From assembly GCA_902464615.1 (NCBI GenBank), contig CABQKA010000003.1, positions 62,001-126,000 of the forward strand: a stretch of 64,000 nucleotides of DNA. Reading direction: 5' to 3'. Below, piece after piece: positions 1-9,300 of this stretch. The translations under genes were made by a program, and so were the position numbers. The stretch comes from an uncultured Prevotella sp. Its GTDB lineage: Bacteria > Bacteroidota > Bacteroidia > Bacteroidales > Bacteroidaceae. The notes beneath the pieces were generated by a model. That model made no database searches. It was not told the origin of the DNA and was given only the letters and a program-made list of their open reading frames with translations. Positions within the stretch are counted from its first letter, which is position 1, and each line of letters opens with the position of its first letter.

Positions 1-836
1 TCGCCGTGGTCTGCGGCTCGGACGCCTCCACCTGCGAAGCCGTAGGACGCGCCCTGGAAGGGGGCTTCGCCGAAGCCGTATTCGTAGGCCATACGGCCGA
101 GGCCCGGCGCCTGCTTTCCGGCCGGGCGGAAGACAGACACGTGGACTACGTTGACGCGACCGACGACGCCGAAGCCGCACGCCGGGCCGTGGCGATGGTG
201 CGCGGGGGAGAGGCGGACGTGCTCATGAAAGGGCTCGTAGCGACCGACACGCTCCTCCACGCCGTCCTTGACAAGCAGGAAGGCCTGCTCCCCACGGGCG
301 GCATCCTGACCCACCTGGCGGCCGCCGAACTGCCGGCCTACGGCAAGCTACTGTTGTTCACCGACGCGGCCGTCATCCCTTACCCGACGGCCCCGCAGCG
401 CGAGGCACAGGTTGCGTGCGCGGTGCGCATGTGCCATGCCCTGGGCATCGGGGAACCGCGCATCGCCCTCATCCACTGCTCGGAACACGTGAGCGAGAAG
501 TTCCCCCACACACTCGAATACGCCCGTCTGGCCGAAGCCGCCCGGACGGGACGCTGGGGCCGGGCCATCGTGGACGGCCCGCTCGACGTGCGCACCTCGT
601 GCGACGCCGCAGCCATGGCCGTCAAGGGCATCTGCTCGCCCATAGCGGGCCAGGCCGACGCCCTCGTGTTCCCGGACATCGAAGCCGGCAATGCTTTCTA
701 CAAGACCATCACCCTCTTTGCCGGAGCCACGACGGCCGGCGTGCTGCAAGGCACCGTGCGCCCCGTCGTCCTGCCCTCGCGCGGCGACAATGCCGACTCC
801 AAATTCTACAGCCTGGCACTCGCGGCCCTGGACTGA
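1..836 (+). CDS. ptb: Phosphate butyryltransferase (5' end outside window)
   Basis: Transfers the butyryl group between CoA and phosphate, the step before butyrate kinase in butyrate formation. The visible 276 residues read as a phosphate acetyl/butyryltransferase: an early VVCGSDAST segment, VLMKGLVATDTLLHAVLD, a middle GEPRIALIHCSEHVSEKFPHT-type region and a C-terminal ADALVFPDIEAGNAFYKTI segment typical of the family. Family members are about 300 residues long and the first visible codon (GTG at 6) lies inside the conserved N-terminal strand, so the true start lies upstream of the window. The butyrate kinase gene follows after 76 bases on the same strand, the classical ptb-buk pair, which favours butyryl over acetyl as substrate. 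Phosphotransacetylase-like activity on related acyl-CoAs cannot be excluded. Confidence 0.88.
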   Translation, partial: AVVCGSDASTCEAVGRALEGGFAEAVFVGHTAEARRLLSGRAEDRHVDYVDATDDAEAARRAVAMVRGGEADVLMKGLVATDTLLHAVLDKQEGLLPTGGILTHLAAAELPAYGKLLLFTDAAVIPYPTAPQREAQVACAVRMCHALGIGEPRIALIHCSEHVSEKFPHTLEYARLAEAARTGRWGRAIVDGPLDVRTSCDAAAMAVKGICSPIAGQADALVFPDIEAGNAFYKTITLFAGATTAGVLQGTVRPVVLPSRGDNADSKFYSLALAALD

Positions 837-912
837 CACGCCTCCGCCAGCCGGCCTTGCGCCCGAAGGCGCGCCCCATTTCCTTTATTGCCCCACTCCA
901 ACCCCCTTTCCC

Positions 913-1974
913 ATGCAAATACTCGCCATCAATCCCGGGTCGACCTCGACCAAAATAGCCGTCTACGAAGACGAACAGCCCGTTCTCCTGCGCAACATCC
1001 GCCACTCCGTGGAGCAACTTGCGCAGTTTGAACGCATTGTGGACCAGCGCGTCTTCCGCCGCGACCTGGTCGTAGAAGAACTGCGGCGCATGAACATCCC
1101 CTTCCACTTCGACGCCATCATCGGGCGCGGCGGACTGGCCAAACCGCTCTCGGGCGGCGTCTACGCAGTCAACGAACAAATGTGCCGCGATATGTACTAC
1201 GCCAAACGGCAACACGTCTGCAACCTGGGCTGCATCATCGCCTACGACCTGGCACAGCGGCAGGGCGGATGCCAGGCGTTCATCGCCGACCCCGTCGTAG
1301 TGGACGAGATGGAAGACGTGGCCCGCATCTGCGGCTCGCCGCTCATGCAGCGCGTACCCGTATGGCACGCGCTGAACCAACGGGCCATCGGCCGCCGCTT
1401 CGCACAGGAAAACGGCCGGAAATACGAAAACCTGAATCTGATTATCTGCCACATGGGCGGGGGAATATCCGTGGCGGCACACCGCCGGGGACGGGCCATC
1501 GACGCCAACAACGGCTTGGACGGCGAAGGGCCTTTCTCGCCGGAGAGAGCAGGCACGTTGCCCTCGGCCGACTTGGTGCGTCTCTGTTACAGCGGCCGCT
1601 ACACAGAGGAAGAGTTGCTGAAGCGCATTGCGGGCAGTGCCGGACTTTCGGCCCACTTGGGGACTACCGACGTAAAGAAGATCATTGAAAGCATCGAAGC
1701 CGGCGACGAGCACGCGCGCCTGCTCATCGATGCCATGATTTACCAGACGGCCAAGGCCATAGCGGCAGAGGGCGCGGTGCTCTTCGGCAACATCGACGCC
1801 GTGCTCATCACGGGCGGCATGGCCCACTCGGAGTACATCACGTCACGCTTGCGCCGCCGGGTGGACTTCCTTGCGCCGGTACACATCTACCCCGGGGAAG
1901 ACGAGATGGAGGCCCTGGCCCTCAATGCACTCGCCGCCTTGAGAGGCGAACAGAAACTGAACGTCTACGAATAG
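913..1974 (+). CDS. buk: Butyrate kinase
   Basis: Converts butyryl phosphate and ADP to butyrate and ATP in the cytoplasm; it also acts on related branched acyl phosphates in some species. The start ATG at 913 opens directly into the acetokinase/butyrate kinase signature (MQILAINPGSTSTKIAVYED); the open frame continues further upstream but would overlap ptb. The protein is 353 residues, the normal family length. Other landmarks are the ICHMGGGISVAAH phosphate-binding segment and a C-terminal ITGGMAHS motif. It is the second gene of the ptb-buk operon, and transcription probably ends at the strong hairpin at 2087-2140. Confidence 0.93.
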   Translation: MQILAINPGSTSTKIAVYEDEQPVLLRNIRHSVEQLAQFERIVDQRVFRRDLVVEELRRMNIPFHFDAIIGRGGLAKPLSGGVYAVNEQMCRDMYYAKRQHVCNLGCIIAYDLAQRQGGCQAFIADPVVVDEMEDVARICGSPLMQRVPVWHALNQRAIGRRFAQENGRKYENLNLIICHMGGGISVAAHRRGRAIDANNGLDGEGPFSPERAGTLPSADLVRLCYSGRYTEEELLKRIAGSAGLSAHLGTTDVKKIIESIEAGDEHARLLIDAMIYQTAKAIAAEGAVLFGNIDAVLITGGMAHSEYITSRLRRRVDFLAPVHIYPGEDEMEALALNALAALRGEQKLNVYE

Positions 1975-2086
1975 GCCGGGAAACGGGGCCGTCTGTGCCC
2001 GTAGCCGGCCGCTTACCCGCCAGTGCGGCGGAGCAACTTTTTCCGCTTCGGCCACCAAGGCTTTCACCCACAGGCCGAAGCATACG

Positions 2087-2140
2087 GGAAGCCCTTGAAC
2101 GGAAAGCGCATACGTCCGTTCAAGGGCTTCCTGTTTTCTT
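2087..2140. terminator. Bidirectional terminator between buk and hisS
   Basis: A perfect 17-bp stem (2087-2103 with 2115-2131) with an 11-base loop lies between the convergent buk and hisS genes. It is followed on the plus strand by a T-rich tract, so it looks rho-independent for buk and may also serve hisS. Confidence 0.8.
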
Positions 2141-2190
2141 TATTCACATTCCTTCCGGAAGAAAGGCCAGCGGCAGGGCCAAGCCCTCCG

Positions 2191-3552
2191 TCAGGACAGC
2201 CGGGCAAGAAGCTCGTCGAGCGTCAGGCGCTGCTGCTCGCCGGTGGCCATGTCTTTGAGCGTCACCTGTCCGGCGGCCATTTCCTCCTCGCCGACAAGTG
2301 CCACATAAGGTATGCCCAGCGCGTTGGCGTAGCTCATCTGCTTCTTCATCTTCACGCTGTCGGGGTAGACCTCCGTGGCGATGCCGGCGCGGCGGGCCTC
2401 CGCCGCGTAGCGCAGGCAGCAGGCCGCTTCGGCCGGGCCGAAATTGATGAACAGCAGGCGCACGCCCGACGCGGCGGTTTCCGGATAAAGGCCGAGCTGG
2501 CCCAGCACGTCGTAGATGCGGTCGGCGCCGAAGGAGATGCCGACACCGCTCAGCCCGGGCATACCGAAGATGCCGGTCAGGTCGTCGTAACGGCCGCCGC
2601 CGGTAATGGAACCTATCTGTACGTCGAGGGCCTTGACCTCAAAGATACAGCCCGTATAATAATTAAGGCCGCGCGCCAGCGTGAGGTCAAGCTCGAGCGC
2701 GTTGCGGAGTCCGGCCGACCGTAGGGAATCCAGGACAAAGGCCACCTCCTCCACGCCCTTCTGCCCGACCTCGCTTCCGGCGAAGAGAGTGCGCATGGCT
2801 TCGAGCTTGTCGGCGTTGCTCCCTCCGGTCGAAAGGATGGGCTGCAGGCGGCCCACCGCGCCCTCGTCGAGGCTGGCGGCACGCAGTTCCTCCATGACTT
2901 TTTCGGGGCCTATCTTGTCCAGCTTGTCTATGGCCACCGTGATTTCCACAAGCCGCTCGGGCGCGCCGATCACTTCGGCGATGCCGGCCAGGATCTTGCG
3001 GTTATTGAGTTTGATGGAGACGCGTATGCCGAAGCGGGAGAACACTTCGTCTATAATCTGCACGAGCTCCACCTCGTTGAGCAGGGAGTCGCTGCCTACG
3101 ATGTCGGCGTCGCACTGGTAGAACTCGCGGTAACGGCCTTTCTGCGGGCGGTCGGCCCGCCACACTGGCTGTATCTGGTAGCGCTTGAAGGGCAGTTGGA
3201 GCTCGTCGCGGTGCTGGACCACGTAACGGGCAAAGGGGACGGTCAGGTCGTAGCGCAGGCCTTTGTCGCAGAAGCGGGCGGCAAGCCGGGCCGGCGACTC
3301 GTTCCGGAACTCGTCGCCGCCGACCTCGCCACGGAAGTCGCCGGAGTTGAGCACCTTGAACAGGAGTTTGTCGCCCTCCTCACCGTATTTCCCCATCAGG
3401 GTTGAGAGGTTTTCCAAAGCGGGCGTCTCGATTTGCCGGAAGCCGTAGAGGGCGTAGACCTGGCGTATGGTGTCGAAGATATAATTGCGCTTGGCCATCT
3501 CGACGGGCGAGAAGTCGCGCGTACCTTTGGGTATGGATGGTTTTTGGGCCAT
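2191..3552 (-). CDS. hisS: Histidyl-tRNA synthetase
   Basis: Charges tRNA-His with histidine in the cytoplasm (class II synthetase). The start at 3552 gives MAQKPSIPKGTRDFSPVEMA, the standard N-terminus of the family; the same frame stays open upstream but overlaps the neighbouring exported phosphatase gene in another frame and is not coding. The 453-residue product has motif 2 (RYDLTVPFARYVV, with GRYREFYQCDADI), the histidine-binding segment RGLNYYTG near the middle, the GGRYDDL loop, and a C-terminal anticodon-binding domain ending in LLARLS. Asn replaces the commoner Asp in RGLDYYTG. It lies 83 bases downstream of the endonuclease/phosphatase gene on the same strand and may be cotranscribed. 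Confidence 0.95.
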   Translation of the reverse strand: MAQKPSIPKGTRDFSPVEMAKRNYIFDTIRQVYALYGFRQIETPALENLSTLMGKYGEEGDKLLFKVLNSGDFRGEVGGDEFRNESPARLAARFCDKGLRYDLTVPFARYVVQHRDELQLPFKRYQIQPVWRADRPQKGRYREFYQCDADIVGSDSLLNEVELVQIIDEVFSRFGIRVSIKLNNRKILAGIAEVIGAPERLVEITVAIDKLDKIGPEKVMEELRAASLDEGAVGRLQPILSTGGSNADKLEAMRTLFAGSEVGQKGVEEVAFVLDSLRSAGLRNALELDLTLARGLNYYTGCIFEVKALDVQIGSITGGGRYDDLTGIFGMPGLSGVGISFGADRIYDVLGQLGLYPETAASGVRLLFINFGPAEAACCLRYAAEARRAGIATEVYPDSVKMKKQMSYANALGIPYVALVGEEEMAAGQVTLKDMATGEQQRLTLDELLARLS

Positions 3553-3635
3553 AAGAAAGATTGTGTACGGGCTTGTGCGACAGGGCGGCAGGCTGCTCCC
3601 CGCCCGCGCAAGCCGCAAGGGTTGAACATTTCTGG

Positions 3636-4754
3636 TTATTTTGTTTCCTTGACCAAGTAGATGCACGTGGGCAGATGGTCGCTGTATCCGTTGAGCCACT
3701 TGCCGCCGGCGTGCGTGCGCTTGGGGCTGCCTTTGTAGGGGCCTTCCTGTTCGAGGAGACTGTCGCGCCGGAAGACCTCGCAGCGGTCGTACTTCAGCGT
3801 GGAACGGTCCTCGCCCAGCAGGTTGCCGGTGAAGACAATCTGGTCGAAGAGGTTCCACTTGCCGCGGTAGACGAGCGTGCCCTGCCCTTCCTCGTAGAGC
3901 ATGTCCCACCAAGGGTTGTACAGGTCCGCCACGCCCCCGGCTTCCTCCCGGCGGTGCCGGCAGCCGAGCGCCTCGGTCAGGCTTTTGTCGCCCGGGTCGT
4001 CGTTCATGTCGCCCATGATGACGATTTTCGCCCCCGGGTCCTGGCGTGCCAAGGCGTCCTTGAGCGCGCGCACCTGGTAGCCGGCGCGCTCGCGGCTCTC
4101 GCTGCCGGCCGCGCGCGAAGGCCAGTGGCAGACGATGAAGTACATCTTCTCGCCGGCCATCCGGCCGCCCATGACGAGGAAGCCGCGCGTGGTCCGCGTG
4201 GTGTCGCCGCGCAGCTCCGCGTAGGGCCTCACGCAGCCGCTCTCGTCGGTGTAGAAGCCGAGGTCTACGTCGGGCTGCGCCGGGTCCGGATAGTAATAAG
4301 GCACGAGCATGGCGCTTTCCAGCCCGAACTGCTCCGGGTCGTAGAGAAAGGCACAGTCCACCCCGCGGCGGTCGGGGCCTTCGCGGTGGACTATCCGGTA
4401 GCCGCGGGCCGAGAGGGCGGGCTGCCGCACGAGGTCTTCGAGCACGCGGCGGTTCTCCACTTCGGCCAGCCCGATGACGGCGGCTCCGGCGGGCACCCGT
4501 TCCGTGCAAAGCGCAGCCAGCACTTCGGACATGTGCTCCAGTTTGGCGCGGTACTTCACCGTGCCCCACGCCATTTTGCCGTCGGGCAGATATTCGTAGT
4601 CGTTTTTCCCGTAATCGTGGACCGTGTCGAAAAGATTCTCCTGGTTATAGAAAGCCACGCCGTAAAGGGTCTGGCGCACGCCCCCCTCCTGCGCTCCCGC
4701 CGCAGCCACAGGCAGCAGGAACAGCAACAGGATGCGAAAGAGGTATTTATTCAT
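3636..4754 (-). CDS. Exported endonuclease/exonuclease/phosphatase family protein
   Basis: A 372-residue member of the Mg-dependent endonuclease/exonuclease/phosphatase superfamily; Bacteroidetes homologues are usually annotated only to this level. The chosen start (4754) gives a clear signal peptide, MNKYLFRILLLFLLPVAAAGAQ, whereas upstream in-frame Met codons add non-hydrophobic residues. Superfamily landmarks are FYNQENLFDT (Asn ligand), GLAEVENRRVLEDL (catalytic Glu), FIVCHWPSR, GDMNDDPGDKS (Asp/Asn pair) and the terminal SDHLPTCI (catalytic His), so it should be active. The signal peptide places it in the periplasm or outside the cell. Substrate (nucleic acid or phosphoester) is not decidable from sequence. 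It sits upstream of hisS on the same strand. Confidence 0.85.
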   Translation of the reverse strand: MNKYLFRILLLFLLPVAAAGAQEGGVRQTLYGVAFYNQENLFDTVHDYGKNDYEYLPDGKMAWGTVKYRAKLEHMSEVLAALCTERVPAGAAVIGLAEVENRRVLEDLVRQPALSARGYRIVHREGPDRRGVDCAFLYDPEQFGLESAMLVPYYYPDPAQPDVDLGFYTDESGCVRPYAELRGDTTRTTRGFLVMGGRMAGEKMYFIVCHWPSRAAGSESRERAGYQVRALKDALARQDPGAKIVIMGDMNDDPGDKSLTEALGCRHRREEAGGVADLYNPWWDMLYEEGQGTLVYRGKWNLFDQIVFTGNLLGEDRSTLKYDRCEVFRRDSLLEQEGPYKGSPKRTHAGGKWLNGYSDHLPTCIYLVKETK

Positions 4755-4981
4755 ATCGTGGGAAATCATCGTTGTCCGGAAAAGCGCAGGCATACGGCCA
4801 TACGGAGCACAAATTTCTTAAAAAAAATCGAGACAACGGACGTTTCTTTCCGCCAAATGCAAGATTTCGCGGAAAATATGGACCGGGACGGGGCGCGTGC
4901 TTCTCCCCGTTTCCGCCGCCCTGCTCCAGGCGGCGGGCCGCTTTCCCGCGCGGCCCGGCCGGGCAGGGCCGCGCCTGGAAG

Positions 4982-5137
4982 TCCCGCCGCCTGCCCGCCC
5001 GTAGTCTGGCCGGAAACGGGGCCTATTCCCGCCGCCGCGGGGCTAAGCCCCGTTTTTTCTTTCCTTAGCCCCGTGGCCCGCGGGACGTGGCGACATCTGT
5101 CCCGGCCGCCGTGCCGCCGCCCAGCAGCCATAGCGCG
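4982..5137. repeat. Left copy of 156-bp direct repeat flanking AT-rich cassette
   Basis: Gap-free direct repeat of 6184-6339, with about 8 differences in 156 positions by eye. It corresponds to the last codons of the helicase gene (the ALWLLG region), its stop and the following 21-bp array, but here it is detached from any helicase gene. The spacing between copies is exactly 1202 bp. It marks the left boundary of the AT-rich segment. Confidence 0.9.
5022..5084. repeat. Three-unit 21-bp intergenic array (a)
   Basis: Three CTWAG-type boxes at 5022, 5043 and 5064, exactly 21 bp apart, with CCCCG/CGGGG arms between them. It lies inside the left 156-bp repeat and is therefore a duplicate of the array at 6224-6286. 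Confidence 0.9.
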
Positions 5138-5272
5138 AAAATCGTTCTTTTTCGCGAATCCATACTCGCTTTATTACTGCATTCTTTATAAAAGAAATAT
5201 AGCCTAATAAATAAACCAATAATCAAACTTGAAATAGCATTTTAAGGACACGCCATATTAAAACAAAAAAAA

Positions 5273-5303
5273 TTGCTTTACTGGATATAAATTGCTACAT
5301 TTG
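5273..5303 (+). promoter_or_regulatory. Bacteroides-type promoter for the AT-rich cassette gene
   Basis: TTG at 5273-5275 and a perfect TAnnTTTG box (TACATTTG) at 5296-5303 are separated by 20 bases, matching the -33/-7 pattern of Bacteroidetes primary sigma factor promoters. The gene starts at 5385, giving a leader of roughly 75 bases. Confidence 0.75.
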
Positions 5304-5384
5304 CAAAATTGCAAATCGTATAATTACAACTCTATGCGGTCTGCTTTTTGCAACCACTATAATGATATAAACTATTAGATAACC

Positions 5385-6074
5385 ATGAAAAAGATTTTAA
5401 TATGGCTTTTCTGCTGTTTATTTAGCGAGTTTGTCTCGGCTCAAACCGATGTTACAAAGTTCATGGGAATTCCGGTGGATGGCAGAAAACAAGAAATGGT
5501 AAAAAAATTGGAAGCTAAAGGCTTTGAACTTAAACCTGGTTCTAATGATATTTTGCAGGGCGAATTTAACGGAATGCAGGTAGACTTGCATATTGTTACA
5601 CAGAAAGATAAAGTATATCGAATTATGGTCGTAGAACAAAATATGTTTGACGCCCCTGAAATAAAAACCAGATATAATAATTTATGTCTACAATTCAGTA
5701 GAAATAAACGATATACAATATTTGCCGATTCTATTGATAACTATTTCATTTCAGACGAAGAAGACTTAGACTATGAAATGCAAGTAAACGGTAAACGTTA
5801 CCAGGCCCTTTTTATTCAAATGCCAGAAAATATAGATACAACTGCAATTGCAAGAGAGTTGGAGTCTGAATTAAAAAAAGAATACACAGAAGAAGAACTT
5901 AAAAATTTTTCGCAAGAGCAAAAGGAACAACTAATAATAAAATTGACAACTCGTGCAATGAATTATTTTTCTAAACGGCAGGTTTGGGTCAGTATTGCTA
6001 ATTTATATGGTAAATATGTACTACTAATTTATTATGACAATAAATTTAATGAAGCTAACGGTGAAGATTTATAA
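5385..6074 (+). CDS. Exported hypothetical protein in AT-rich cassette
   Basis: A 229-residue protein of unknown function, starting with a typical signal peptide (MKKILIWLFCCLFSEFVSAQ), so probably periplasmic or surface exposed. The mature N-terminus (TKFMGIPVDGRKQEMVKKLEAKGF) resembles small exported Bacteroidetes proteins that open with an FMGIPVDG segment, but no catalytic motif is visible; a Lys/Glu-rich helix follows around residues 145-175. Its codon use is strikingly AT-rich against GC-rich neighbours, and it is bounded by 156-bp direct repeats, so it was probably acquired or moved as a unit. It has its own promoter at 5273-5303 and a terminator-like hairpin at 6116-6156. No partner gene lies within the cassette. 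Confidence 0.8.
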   Translation: MKKILIWLFCCLFSEFVSAQTDVTKFMGIPVDGRKQEMVKKLEAKGFELKPGSNDILQGEFNGMQVDLHIVTQKDKVYRIMVVEQNMFDAPEIKTRYNNLCLQFSRNKRYTIFADSIDNYFISDEEDLDYEMQVNGKRYQALFIQMPENIDTTAIARELESELKKEYTEEELKNFSQEQKEQLIIKLTTRAMNYFSKRQVWVSIANLYGKYVLLIYYDNKFNEANGEDL

Positions 6075-6115
6075 AGTAGATTATCCGAGAAAAGCCAATA
6101 ATCAATAGCTATAAA

Positions 6116-6156
6116 AATGGAATGCTTTTAATAAGAGACTTATAATCCATTCCATT
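6116..6156 (+). terminator. Stem-loop after the cassette gene
   Basis: AATGGAATG (6116-6124) pairs with CATTCCATT (6148-6156), with further weak A/T pairing inside the loop. It lies 42 bases after the stop of the 229-residue protein, a plausible end of its transcript; there is no long U tract. Confidence 0.5.
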
Positions 6157-6183
6157 CTTGCATGACAGCATCAATACTTTGAT

Positions 6184-6339
6184 TCCCGCCGCCTGCCCGC
6201 CCATAGTCTGGCCGGAAACGGGGCCTATTCCCGCCGCCGCGAGGCTAAGCCCCGTTTTTTCTTTCCTTATCCCCGTGGCCCGCGGGACGTGGCGGCATCT
6301 GTCCCGTCCGCCGCGCCGCTGCCCAGCAGCCACAGCGCG
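6184..6339. repeat. Right copy of 156-bp direct repeat (helicase 3' end)
   Basis: Overlaps the final codons and stop of the helicase gene and continues past it; direct repeat of 4982-5137 with about 95% identity. Since this copy is joined to the intact gene it looks like the original, and the left copy like the duplicate. Confidence 0.9.
6224..6286. repeat. Three-unit 21-bp array (b) spanning a stop codon
   Basis: Units begin at 6224, 6245 and 6266. The helicase stop codon (TAA, 6267-6269 on the minus strand) is the TTA inside the third box, so the last helicase codons lie within the repeat. Confidence 0.9.
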
Positions 6340-9300
6340 GCGGTGAAGGGTTGCCCGCCCGTTGCCCCGGAAGCGGGCCACTGCCGCCGGGCCAGCCGCC
6401 GGGCAGCCGGCCGCCACACGTCGCGCAGCGTCCCGAAAGCCCGCAGCGCCTCGTCGCCGGGGGCGCAGACCACGAGCACAAGCACGCGGCGGAGCGGCAC
6501 GGCGGCGGCTTCGGCCAGCATCTGCCGCGCCATCCGTCCGGCTTGCCAGGCACCGAGGCAGTCCGCCGTGTGCGAAAGGAGATAGAGCGTCGTGCCCGGC
6601 GCGCCGGGGACGTCCGTTTCCGGCAGACGGGCGGCAAAACGGGCGGACAGACGGCCGCCCGAGGCGCTCCCCACGAGGCGCTCCGCCAAAGCGGTCATGG
6701 CGGCCGACGTGTCCACCCCTTCGTAGTCCGTCCGCTCCGCCAGCGCGGGCAAAGCGTCGAGCAACGCCAGCGCGCCCGTCCCCGGGCCGCAGCCTACGTC
6801 GACCAGCCGCAAACGCCCCCCGCCGCGCTCCACGCAACGCCCGAGCGCGGCGCCGTGGGCGAGCAGCAACGCGCGCAACTGGGGCAGATAGGCCGGGAGA
6901 TAGCGCAGGGCATAAAGCGCGGCGAGCTGGTCCGGCGACACTTCGCGGGGCTGTCCCTGCACCAGGCTGCGCAGCAGCAGGCGGAAGCGCGAGCGCCCAT
7001 AGGCCAGCCACTGCAGCTGCTCCTCGTCGTCCGCACCGAGGACAAGCCCGGGCCAGCCCGACGGCGAGGCGGCGCGCAGCGGTTCCTCCACATGGCGCGC
7101 AAAGGCGGAGCGGACCGGAGCCGACGCCGAAAGGACCGGACGCGAAGGCGCGCGGTCCGGAAGCGGCGCCACGGCGAAGCGCCCCGCCGCGTAGTCGTCC
7201 GGCGCAACGGAGAAGAAGCAGCCGCAGCGCCGCAAATAGCTCAGCAGCTGGAAGAAGGTGACGTTTTCGGCCAGCAGCGCGGCATGGCCGATGAGCAGCA
7301 GGCGTTCGCGCGCCCGGGTCATGGCCACGTTCAACTTGCGGTCAATGAGGACGCCGTCCTCGGTAAATACGTTCGCCGCCAGGAAGTCCAGCTGGCTGCG
7401 GCGCTGCACGGTGAAGCTATATATAATGACGTCGCGCTGGCTGCCTTGGAAGCGCTCCACGGTGTCGATGCTGATGTCGGCCGCCTCGCAGACGCCGGCG
7501 TCCTGCAAGGCGGCGCGCACGGCAGCTATCTGGTTGCGGTAGGGGACAATGATACCGACCGTGCGCGCGGCGTCGAGCCGCCCGCCGGCCATGCGGCGCA
7601 CGGCGGCCACGGTGGCGGCGGCCATGCGGGCCTCGACGGGGTTCACTTTCGCCGAGGGTGCGGACTCGGGCAAGGGGGCGTCGAGAAAGGCGACGCGGCG
7701 CGTGGCGAGCAGGTCCTCCACGCCGTCGCGCCCGGCTCCCGCGGCGGGAAGCGGCCGCTCCTGGTGTGTCCCTGGCACCACGCGCAAGGCGTTCTGATAG
7801 AAAGCCTGGCTGGGGAAGCGCGCGATGTCGCGGTGCATGCGCCCCTGCCGCGTCAGGGTGAAACAGACCGAGGGGTCGGTGCGGTAGCGTGCCAGGAGCC
7901 GCTCGAAAAGCGACTGCCGGCAATCGCGCAGGCCAATGCGCAACAGGGCAGGGTCCGTCACCCGCGCGTCGGCGGCCGACTGCTGCACCACGGCGGGCAG
8001 TTGCTTGTGGTCGCCGATAAGCAGGAAGCGGCCTATGGCCTCGCGGCCTTCGTGCGTGGCGCTGAGCAGGCCCGCCAGGTGCGGCTCGAGGATTTGCGAA
8101 GCCTCGTCCACGATGGCCAGGTCGAAACGCTTCATCCCGAACAGCTCGGGGTGGGAGTTGAAGGCCGTAGTGGTCCCGACAAAGACCCGCGTGCGGCTAA
8201 TGAGCGCCCGCACCTGCTCCAGGCGCGGACAGTCGGCCACGCGCCTTTCCAGGAGGTAAGGGCGATAAGGCGCGGCACACGAAAGCTCGCTCCCCAGCCT
8301 TACAAAACCGGCCTCGGGGATGCCGTCTTTCCCGACGAGCTTGCTGCATATCTCGTCGACGGCCCGGTTCGTATAAGCCATGAGCAGGACCGACGCGCCG
8401 GGTTCGAGAAGCTCCTCGCGCAGGACGTTCATCAAGCCGAACGAAGTCTTTCCCGTCCCGGGCGGGCCCACGAGCAGGAAGAAGTCGCGGGCCTGACGGA
8501 CGCGGCGGACCAGTTCGTCGAACTCGCCTCCGCCGTAACTGCCACGCAAGGCGGCCGCCCCGTCCGCCTCAGGCCGGCGGAGCGTCAGCAAGAGGTCGCG
8601 CCGGCGCTTCGGCGCGGAAAGGAAGGCGTGCAGGCCGCGGAAAAGCGAGGCGTAGGAGGCGTCCATGAAGTCGTGCTCCACGGCCCAGCGGACCGCCGGC
8701 GCGCGGTTGAAGACCCGGGCGTTGGTCTGCTCGTAGCGGAGGCGCAGCCGCACCGTGCCTTCGCCGAAACCCTCCAGCACGGCGCGGAACACCGGCCCGC
8801 GGCAAACGTCCGGCTCGGCCGGAGGCTCATAGGCGTAGCATACGACGATGTCGCCGGGACGGAAGTTGCAGGCGTCGCGGCCCTGTTCCGCCCCGGCGGC
8901 GAAGCGCAGCTCGAGGACGCCGATGCCGCCGTATTCGCCGGGAGCGAGGCGCTCGAGCGTCAGGCCGGCATAGATGTTGCCCGCCTTCTCTTTCTCTTCC
9001 AGGCATTCGTTCCACAGTGACGACAGTCCGGAGCACTCTTTCGTCTTGCCCCCGACTTTGGCGAGCAGTCTCTCCTTTTCCAGGAAGGTGAAGAAACGGA
9101 AAAAGTAGGCGCGCTCGAGCCCGGAAGCTTCGCGGACAGGGCGCAGGAGGCGTTCGAGTTCCGGGCGCGTGTAGCGCTCCCAGAGCGGCCCGGCGGCCTG
9201 CTTCTCGTTGAGCAGTTCGGGAGTCCATGCGGCCAGTTCCGCCACGCCGCCTTCGGCATAAGCACGCTCGCGCGCCGCCATTTCGTTGCGCACCTTCAAG

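Noticed and set aside
691..912. An N-terminal extension of butyrate kinase
   Set aside because: It overlaps ptb out of frame, while ATG at 913 begins exactly at the family N-terminus.
5138..6183. The AT-rich cassette as an insertion sequence
   Set aside because: Its only gene encodes an exported protein, not a transposase, and no terminal inverted repeats were seen.
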